A DNA stretch of 20,092 nt from positions 1 through 20,092 of the forward strand of contig DATHDP010000057.1 of NCBI GenBank assembly GCA_035318985.1, written 5' to 3'. The translations under genes were made by a program, and so were the position numbers. Below, one piece after another: positions 14,758 through 20,092 of this stretch. The notes beneath the pieces are model-generated. The model saw only the letters and a list, made by a program, of their open reading frames with translations, was not told where the DNA came from and did not search any database. This stretch comes from VBAS01 sp035318985. Its GTDB lineage: Bacteria; Bacteroidota; Bacteroidia; Chitinophagales; Chitinophagaceae. Every line of letters starts with the position of its first letter. Position 1 is the stretch's first letter.

Positions 14758-14793
14758 AAAAATTAAAAATTTAAAAATCAAAAGTCAAAAATT
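14758..14793. repeat. Five-unit 7-bp repeat, AAAARTY type
   Basis: Five heptamers in a row: AAAAATT (14758-14764), AAAAATT (14765-14771), one extra T, AAAAATC (14773-14779), AAAAGTC (14780-14786) and AAAAATT (14787-14793). They fill the 41-bp gap between the subunit 3-like stop and the Gfo/Idh/MocA start. They are therefore transcribed in the spacer of the operon. Confidence 0.6.
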
Positions 14794-14794
14794 T

Positions 14795-15463
14795 TTAGGC
14801 AGAAGTCTTATCGAAGCTGACACATTCCTTCAATTCTTTTTCTGTGTAAGAAAGTCCGTATTGTTTTAATACATCATCTGGCACGCCATTCCATTGAGTA
14901 GGGGTGTTGCCCATGTAGCCAATATCTTTTACACCAATTTGTGAAGTGTAAAATCCTGTTGCAACCATATCTCTCATTTTACTAAAGAAAGAAACTCCTT
15001 GTGCCATTTCCGGCTTTGCTTTTTGAGGATAGGCGATCTGATCGATCAGTTCGATCTGTTGCTGTTGTGTACAATCCTTAAATGAATTATTGTATTTATT
15101 TAAACATTGCATATCCAACCAGCGCAAACCGCCACGTAATGGAGTTTGATGATAGGGCATGTCTTTTACAATAAACTCGATGAACTCTGGAACCTTTGCA
15201 TCGGTTGCACTACCACTTACTTCATCCTTTGGAATAATAATATCAGAAAGTACTGCGATCGTTGCCATTTCATGATCAGTAAAGAACTTATCCATTGCCA
15301 GTATCCGCTTTTCATTTTCCACTTCGGCAGGATTCCGGTCGAGATCAAATTTTGGTTCAGCAGCCGCAACAGCTTTTTTATCATCGGTATTACAACCAGC
15401 AACAACTGCCGGCACAGCGACAGCGCCGGTAACAAGTAATTTTAGCGATTCTCTTCTTTTCAT
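14795..15463 (-). CDS. Gluconate 2-dehydrogenase subunit 3-like protein with Tat/lipobox signal
   Basis: A 222-residue small subunit of a membrane-associated or periplasmic GMC dehydrogenase. The N-terminus combines a twin-arginine pair (R3-R4, KRRESLK) with a hydrophobic stretch and a lipobox VVAGC (Cys24), so it is probably exported folded and then lipidated. Residues 55-200 match the subunit 3 family: DHEMATIAVLSDIIIPKDE, then SGSATDAKVPEFIEFIVKD, GLRWLDMQCLNKYNNSF, and a C-terminal GYMGNTPTQWNGVP. In related FAD-dependent glucose and gluconate dehydrogenases this subunit serves as the hitch-hiker chaperone that brings the signal-less catalytic subunit through Tat. That fits the GMC gene 160 bp upstream on the same strand. 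Repeats occupy the gaps on both sides. Confidence 0.9.
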   Translation of the reverse strand: MKRRESLKLLVTGAVAVPAVVAGCNTDDKKAVAAAEPKFDLDRNPAEVENEKRILAMDKFFTDHEMATIAVLSDIIIPKDEVSGSATDAKVPEFIEFIVKDMPYHQTPLRGGLRWLDMQCLNKYNNSFKDCTQQQQIELIDQIAYPQKAKPEMAQGVSFFSKMRDMVATGFYTSQIGVKDIGYMGNTPTQWNGVPDDVLKQYGLSYTEKELKECVSFDKTSA

Positions 15464-15470
15464 ATAAAAA

Positions 15471-15505
15471 GTTTATCGTTTGTAGTTTATAGTTTGTGGT
15501 TTATT
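15471..15505. repeat. Five-unit 7-bp repeat, GTTTRTN type
   Basis: Five consecutive heptamers on the plus strand: GTTTATC, GTTTGTA, GTTTATA, GTTTGTG and GTTTATT. Alternate units agree more closely, giving a 14-bp superperiod. The array begins 8 bases before the subunit 3-like start codon in the gene's direction, so it lies in its 5' region. Confidence 0.65.
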
Positions 15506-15509
15506 ATTG

Positions 15510-15578
15510 ACCAACAGCGGACAGAACCCTGAAAGGATTGCGACGCAACAGAAGTTCAATCGAAGCGAAACAGTTGGT
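15510..15578. repeat. Possible structured intergenic element
   Basis: The rest of the gap between the GMC and subunit 3-like genes has ACCAAC at 15510-15515 and its complement GTTGGT at 15573-15578. These enclose a perfect small palindrome TTGCGACGCAA (15538-15548). It could be a short non-coding repeat or a processing/structure element in the operon mRNA. No second copy is in the window. Confidence 0.25.
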
Positions 15579-15623
15579 ATCAAAATTATCCTCATAATCC
15601 GTTCAAATCTTTTAATCTTGGTT

Positions 15624-17372
15624 CTATAGATTGTTTTTTTTCATTTCATCAATAATATGTTCACTTGCCCTCATGCTCAATGCCAGGATCGTCCATGTAA
15701 TATTTTTATCAGCCTGTGAAGTGAATGCACCGCCATCAACTACAAAAAGATTTTTGCAATCATGTGCCTGGTTCCAGCTATTCAATGCAGAATTTTTTGC
15801 AGTGCTCCCCATTCTCACTGTTCCTCCTTCGTGAATGATCTCTCCTGGTTTTGCCAATCCATATTGATTTTTTTCATCATCATTTGCACCCCATGTAATA
15901 ACTGCACCCATATTATGCATGATCTCTTTGAAAGTTTCTTTCATGTGTTTCGCCTGGTTCACTTCATAGTCACTCCATTTTACATTGAATTTTAAAACCG
16001 GGATACCATACTTGTCAACAACATTCGGATCGATCTCGCAAAAATTATCTTCTCTTGGAATCGCTTCACCACGACCAGCCATCCCCACACTAGCTCCATA
16101 GAAGTAGCGATAATCTTCTTTCAAAGATTTGCCATAACCACCACCTTCTTTTTGCACACCATTTACAGCATACTTACCATTGAAGCTTTCAATGCCACCC
16201 ATAAATCCATAAGCAGGCTGTCCCATGCCGCCCCAATACTCAATATGATAACCACGGGGAAAATCCAATTTCTTATTATCTAACCACCATGGCGAATAAA
16301 CATGCAAACCACCAACACCATCTTCATTATACCTTTTGCGGCCAAATAGAGTAGGAAGATAACCACCAAGTGCAGCACCGGTTGAATCATGTAAATATTT
16401 TCCGACAACACCACTTGAATTTGCAAGGCCGTTCTGATGTCTTGCAGATTTGGAATTCAATAAAAGCCTTGAAGATTCACAGGCGCCGGCAGCAACAATA
16501 ACAACACGACCAGTTACCTGGTACTCCTGCATATCTTCTTTATTGATATAAGAAACTCCTGTTGCAAGTCCTTCACTGTTTGTCAATACTTCACGAGCCA
16601 TTGCATTTGCAACTACATCAACATTGCCTGTAGCTATAGCGGGATAAATAAGAACATTTGTAGAGGAGAAATCAGCTTTTGCCAAACTGCAATTGCGGTT
16701 GCATTGTCCGCAAAAGAAACAGGCCCCACGATCAGTCGTGCTTTTTATTTTTTTAGTAAGAATAGAAAGTCGTGAAGGGATCACTCTCACTTTTGCTTGT
16801 TCTGCTGCACGTTTAATAAAAAGCTCATGCAAACGTGGCTTAGGTGGCGGTAGAAAAACTCCGTCTGGGTCATTTTCCAGGCCTTCATTTGTTCCAAATA
16901 CTCCAATCAACTCATCAATCCGATCATAATAAGGTTTGATATCATCATAGCTAATAGGCCAATCGTCACCAAGTCCATCAATGCTTCTTCTTTTGAAATC
17001 TTTGGGTCCGAAGCGAAGAGAAATTCTTCCCCAATGGTTTGTTCTTCCACCCAACATTCTTGCACGCCACCATGCCCAATCAGTTCCTGGGGCTTTCGTA
17101 AATGGCTCGCCATCTATTTCCCAACCGTAATAGCTTGCATCAAAATCACCAAAGGGACGAAGCTTAGTTGAAGCACCACGTCGCGGACTATCCCATGGGT
17201 TTTTTAATTGAGTAATGTTTTTTTGCGGATCATACATGTACCCGGCTTCGAGTAAACAAACCTTTAATCCTGCATTTGCCAACACATAAGCTGCCATTCC
17301 ACCGCCAGCACCTGAACCCACAATTACCGCATCATACTTTTTTGGTTGTTTTTTGATCTGGAGATCTCCCAT
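15624..17372 (-). CDS. GMC-family FAD-dependent (sugar) dehydrogenase, catalytic subunit
   Basis: A 582-residue GMC oxidoreductase. The FAD dinucleotide motif is VGSGAGGG (18-25) with E42 for the adenosine ribose; GGRTNHWG (109-116) is the second FAD signature. The active site is H514 (HEGGTVRMG) with N557 in the usual second position (ADKNITWT). Four cysteines, C218, C221, C224 and C228 (CFFCGQCNRNC), include the C-x5-C-x3-C spacing that ligates a 3Fe-4S cluster in Burkholderia FAD-glucose dehydrogenase. This argues for a dehydrogenase passing electrons to a separate carrier rather than an oxidase. No signal peptide is present; export probably depends on the Tat-tagged subunit 3-like partner. 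The frame opens at TTG 17378 two codons upstream, but ATG 17372 is preferred. Substrate unknown; glucose, gluconate or glycosides are possible. Confidence 0.92.
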   Translation of the reverse strand: MGDLQIKKQPKKYDAVIVGSGAGGGMAAYVLANAGLKVCLLEAGYMYDPQKNITQLKNPWDSPRRGASTKLRPFGDFDASYYGWEIDGEPFTKAPGTDWAWWRARMLGGRTNHWGRISLRFGPKDFKRRSIDGLGDDWPISYDDIKPYYDRIDELIGVFGTNEGLENDPDGVFLPPPKPRLHELFIKRAAEQAKVRVIPSRLSILTKKIKSTTDRGACFFCGQCNRNCSLAKADFSSTNVLIYPAIATGNVDVVANAMAREVLTNSEGLATGVSYINKEDMQEYQVTGRVVIVAAGACESSRLLLNSKSARHQNGLANSSGVVGKYLHDSTGAALGGYLPTLFGRKRYNEDGVGGLHVYSPWWLDNKKLDFPRGYHIEYWGGMGQPAYGFMGGIESFNGKYAVNGVQKEGGGYGKSLKEDYRYFYGASVGMAGRGEAIPREDNFCEIDPNVVDKYGIPVLKFNVKWSDYEVNQAKHMKETFKEIMHNMGAVITWGANDDEKNQYGLAKPGEIIHEGGTVRMGSTAKNSALNSWNQAHDCKNLFVVDGGAFTSQADKNITWTILALSMRASEHIIDEMKKNNL

Positions 17373-17378
17373 TTGCAA

Positions 17379-17658
17379 TCGTTTTTATAATTGGGTGTCA
17401 ATTTACACGATAAAGTATCACCTTGTTATTTTTTCATAAAATTTCTCCGCACATTCGTTAGCATAGCATATTCATTTGTCAAATTCCTCCTTATGCAATG
17501 AAGCGATCCATTATGATCCAGTTTGGGTTACTGAATTTTATTTTTTCGAATTCGCAGAGTATATACGATTCATGAGATCATTATTTTGAAGATGTGGATA
17601 TTTAAAAACTTATTGCAGAAATCCTGGCTGCACGATCTTATATTAGGAATGAATTCAA
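17379..17658. other. 280-bp intergenic region upstream of the GMC gene
   Basis: No convincing ORF, terminator or consensus promoter was found here. It must hold the promoter of the GMC operon unless transcription continues from the small membrane protein gene. A near match to the -7 element on the minus strand lies about 30-40 bases before the GMC start. A 6-bp direct repeat GATCCA occurs at 17505-17510 and 17515-17520, one helical turn apart. A weak hairpin TGCAG/CTGCA lies near 17612-17632. Confidence 0.4.
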
Positions 17659-17916
17659 TTATTTTTTGGCGGCCCTGTCAATATTTTTTCCGATCAAATA
17701 ACCAACGGCTGCTCCAACTATACCACCTCCCAATGCCCAAATAAAATCACCCTGTGTAGCAAAATAAAAAATTGCCATACCAACTACAGCACCACCGACT
17801 GCAAATACCGAACTTGCTTTTGCTTTGGCTTTTGATTCGCCGGTATTGCCAGCAACCCTGTTTTGAAATTGTTTCAGGTGTTCTTTGTGTCCTTTACGAT
17901 GATGAGGTCTTGCCAT
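17659..17916 (-). CDS. Small glycine-rich two-TM membrane protein
   Basis: An 85-residue protein. The N-terminus (MARPHHRKGHKEHLKQFQNR) is strongly basic and His-rich, and is followed by a Lys/Ala linker. Two closely spaced membrane segments follow: about 37-56 (VFAVGGAVVGMAIFYFAT) and 59-78 (FIWALGGGIVGAAVGYLIG), both with Gly-xxx-Gly packing patterns, then a basic tail KNIDRAAKK. The positive N- and C-termini predict a cytoplasmic-ends hairpin. The frame continues upstream to an ATG at 17949, but MARPHH looks like the natural start (ATG complement 17914-17916). Function not recognised; glycine-zipper hairpins of this kind occur in many stress-related envelope proteins. It is divergent from the DUF5916 gene with 158 bp between starts. 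Confidence 0.7.
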   Translation of the reverse strand: MARPHHRKGHKEHLKQFQNRVAGNTGESKAKAKASSVFAVGGAVVGMAIFYFATQGDFIWALGGGIVGAAVGYLIGKNIDRAAKK

Positions 17917-18038
17917 TATTTGAGATTTATCGTAAGATAATAATTGCAAACGAAAAAAATATTGATTTACCTGTTTGATTGTAAAACCCTTTTGAAGATA
18001 TTAATCGCCGCTGGTAAATTCATTGCCATTTGCTACAA

Positions 18039-18046
18039 TAGATTTG
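18039..18046 (+). promoter_or_regulatory. -7 element for the DUF5916 gene (TAGATTTG)
   Basis: TAGATTTG matches TAnnTTTG exactly. It would place the transcription start around 18051-18053 and give a leader of about 22-24 nt before the ATG at 18075. The -33 TTG is not at the ideal distance; the nearest lies only 13 bases upstream. Confidence 0.5.
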
Positions 18047-18074
18047 CTATTTTTCGCGATTATTATCACCACCT

Positions 18075-20092
18075 ATGCCAAAACAAGTTGTTCTGATATC
18101 ACTTTTGTTTTTTGCTGTTCATTCTTATTCGCAGGACGCCACTGTATTTAAGCCCGACTCCGTAAAAAAAGAAATGACTGCCGTACAAATAAATAGTACG
18201 ATCAAAGTCGATGGGCTATTAAATGAAGAAGAGTGGAAACTTGCAAAACCTTCGCCAAGATTTGTCCAGATAGATCCGCAGCAAGGAATGCCTGCAAATT
18301 TTGACACAGAGGTAAAGGTTCTATACAATCGTCAATATTTATATGTTGGTTTTATCTGTCATGATTCATTGGGTAAAAAAGCAATTCGTGCTACAGATTT
18401 CAGACGTGATTTTGGCCCACGCAGTCATGACCATGTTGCTTTATCATTTGATGGTTTTAATGATACAAGAAATGCAATGGCATTAATGGCAAACGCTTAT
18501 GGTGTGCAAAGAGACTTGCTTGTATTTGATGATATTTTAACTGATATTGACTGGGATGGTCTTTGGAAAGTAAGAACTACAAGAACAGATTCCGGCTGGA
18601 TAGCAGAAATAGCGATACCATGGCAGACACTTCGTTATCCAAAAACAAAAGACTCATTACAACAGTGGGGATTCAATGTTTACAGAACCCGAAGAATGAG
18701 TAATGAAATAAGTTCTTTTTCAGGATATCCAAGAAATTTCAGTTTTACAAGAATGGATTATGCCGGGATTTTAAAAAATTTACAGCCGCCGCCACCAAAA
18801 CCCAATATCAGGATACAGCCATACGTTCTTGGCTCTTATGATCATTATAAAAATTTTCCCGCAGCAACCGTGCCTGAGAAAAATAATTTCCGTGCCGGTG
18901 GTGATATTAAATGGGCGATCAATCCAAACAGTATTCTTGATGTAACTATAAATACAGATTTCGCACAAGCTGATGCGGACCGGCAGGTGAATAATGTAAC
19001 CAGGTTTTCTGTTTTCTTTCCGGAACGAAGACAATTCTTTTTAGAAAACGCATCATTGTTTGGAGTGGGAGTGAGGCCGAATGAAGATGGCTCCGGTGGA
19101 GCAATGCGTATTCAACCTTTCTTTAGCAGAAGAATTGGACTGGATGATTTTGGAAACCCGATCCCGATCGATGCAGGTGGAAGATTTGTTTATCGTTCAT
19201 TAAAGAGAAACGCAGGTGTAATGGTAATGCGTCAAAGAGAATCAACAACAACACCTGCTACAAATTTTTTTGTTGGTCGCTACTCTGAAAATTTTGGCAA
19301 ACAAAACAGGATAGGGGGATTGCTGACTTATAAAAATAATTCTGATGGCACAAATACAGTTGGCGCCATCGATGGTTTTTTCAGAATGGGTGAATCGCAT
19401 TCATTGAATACAATGCTTATTGTTTCTAATAGTAACAGTAAAGATCCATCAATTGTTGATGGGAAGAATGCCTTTGCAGGGTATGCACAATATTATTATA
19501 CCAGTAACCAATGGAAGATCTGGTGGACACAATCGGTAGTAACAAAAGATTTCAATCCTGAATTAGGCTTTGTTTCCCGGAGTGATGTGATCGGTACCAC
19601 ACCCGGAATATTTTGGTATTACCGTGGTAAATTGTTGCCTTTTAAAAAATGGATCCGTGCATTTGAGCCGGGCATCTTTCCTGAATTTTATCACCAGGCA
19701 TCAACAGGTAAATTGATAGAAAGACAACTTACGATGAACCCGGTCTGGATCAATTTTCAGAACGGAGGTTACATAGGGTATATCATTACCCCAACCTATC
19801 AATTATTAACAGAGCCCTTTGTTCCATTGGGAATAACTATCCCTGAAGGGAAATATAATTATCTAAGACATGTATTTTACTTCAGCACCGATCAATCGAG
19901 AGTGATCAGCAGTAATATAAATTTTGAAACGGGATCCTATTACAACGGGAACCTGACTGCAGGAACATTCACGCTAAATTTTGCGCCTATACCTAATATC
20001 TATTTACAGGGACAATACAATCGCAATCATTTTAAAGAAGTAGGTGAACCGGCAACGGATAAAACTGTTGACCTGTACAGTATTTCTGGCAG
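18075..20092 (+). CDS. DUF5916-domain outer-membrane protein with CBM9-like N-terminus, 3' truncated by the window
   Basis: An open frame from ATG 18075 to the window edge (672 codons, no stop), so the gene continues to the right. A signal peptide covers residues 1-20 (hydrophobic VVLISLLFFAV, cleavage near SYSQ/D). Residues about 37-200 form a carbohydrate-binding family 9-like domain: IKVDGLLNEEEWKLA, then LYNRQYLYVGFICHD, HDHVALSFDGFNDTR, and WIAEIAIPWQTLRYP. A long DUF5916 region follows: VTINTDFAQADADRQVNNVT, then FSVFFPERRQFFLENASLF, and many amphipathic strands that look like an outer-membrane barrel. DUF5916 proteins are common in Bacteroidota and have no established activity; they are often annotated as hydrolases or membrane-associated because of the N-terminal domain. 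ATG 18075 follows a -7 box at 18039-18046. Confidence 0.9.
   Translation, partial: MPKQVVLISLLFFAVHSYSQDATVFKPDSVKKEMTAVQINSTIKVDGLLNEEEWKLAKPSPRFVQIDPQQGMPANFDTEVKVLYNRQYLYVGFICHDSLGKKAIRATDFRRDFGPRSHDHVALSFDGFNDTRNAMALMANAYGVQRDLLVFDDILTDIDWDGLWKVRTTRTDSGWIAEIAIPWQTLRYPKTKDSLQQWGFNVYRTRRMSNEISSFSGYPRNFSFTRMDYAGILKNLQPPPPKPNIRIQPYVLGSYDHYKNFPAATVPEKNNFRAGGDIKWAINPNSILDVTINTDFAQADADRQVNNVTRFSVFFPERRQFFLENASLFGVGVRPNEDGSGGAMRIQPFFSRRIGLDDFGNPIPIDAGGRFVYRSLKRNAGVMVMRQRESTTTPATNFFVGRYSENFGKQNRIGGLLTYKNNSDGTNTVGAIDGFFRMGESHSLNTMLIVSNSNSKDPSIVDGKNAFAGYAQYYYTSNQWKIWWTQSVVTKDFNPELGFVSRSDVIGTTPGIFWYYRGKLLPFKKWIRAFEPGIFPEFYHQASTGKLIERQLTMNPVWINFQNGGYIGYIITPTYQLLTEPFVPLGITIPEGKYNYLRHVFYFSTDQSRVISSNINFETGSYYNGNLTAGTFTLNFAPIPNIYLQGQYNRNHFKEVGEPATDKTVDLYSISG

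Noticed and set aside
17917..17949. Longer start for the small two-TM protein
   Set aside because: The additional MQLLSYDKSQI segment is not needed, and MARPHHRKGHKE looks like a natural start; the evidence is modest.
18125..19034. Minus-strand open frames opposite the right-edge gene
   Set aside because: They lie antisense to the DUF5916 frame, which is open for 672 codons and has clear domain motifs.
1..20092. CRISPR array, prophage, transposon or tRNA
   Set aside because: No regularly spaced direct repeats of CRISPR size, transposase or phage motifs, or cloverleaf sequences were found on reading; the heptamer arrays are far too short in period.

Overview
The window looks like a chromosomal segment of a member of the Bacteroidota, probably a Chitinophagaceae-like soil or freshwater bacterium. 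The evidence is low GC, TAnnTTTG-type -7 promoter elements, few Shine-Dalgarno sequences, LVIVD-repeat lipoproteins, a DUF5916 outer-membrane family protein, an EF-G2 paralogue and many Tat-dependent oxidoreductases. The taxon is an inference from protein style, not from a marker gene. No tRNA, rRNA, CRISPR array, transposase or phage gene was seen.

Layout, left to right. 1-199 is the 3' end of an M48-type metalloprotease gene, followed by a terminator. A DUF3052-like gene (389-826) and a CYTH/class IV adenylate-cyclase-like gene (881-1408) read rightwards. The CYTH gene meets the primase gene dnaG (1401-3431, minus strand, TTG start) tail to tail. Divergent from dnaG is a three-gene envelope operon (3550-5529): two LVIVD-repeat lipoproteins that together resemble one longer propeller protein, and a small outer-membrane barrel candidate. 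It ends in a strong terminator. Next come a small coiled-coil protein (5759-6139), an intergenic region rich in inverted repeats, and an EF-G2-type elongation factor paralogue (6322-8457) whose switch I and catalytic histidine positions are altered. After another terminator comes a TMTC/DUF1736-like multispanning membrane protein (8561-10417), then psuK-psuG for pseudouridine catabolism (10459-12302), coupled by TAATG and preceded by a promoter that predicts a leaderless mRNA.

The right part is mostly on the minus strand. Read in its transcription direction it holds a small two-TM glycine-rich protein (17916-17659), a GMC oxidoreductase with a cysteine cluster (17372-15624), a Tat/lipobox gluconate 2-dehydrogenase subunit 3-like protein (15463-14795) and a Tat-exported Gfo/Idh/MocA oxidoreductase (14753-13332). 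A strong terminator follows, then a Tat-exported ankyrin protein (13156-12299). The GMC protein has no signal peptide and its presumed partner has one, so the pair probably forms an exported sugar dehydrogenase. The Gfo/Idh/MocA enzyme may act on the same or the resulting (keto-)sugar. At the right edge a DUF5916 protein with a CBM9-like N-terminus (18075 onward) runs off the window.

The most interesting points are the EF-G2 with lost GTPase residues, the signal-less GMC/Tat partner pair with a 3Fe-4S-type cysteine pattern and no cytochrome subunit nearby, the split LVIVD lipoprotein operon, the likely leaderless psuK transcript, and five-unit heptamer repeats in both gaps of the oxidoreductase operon.
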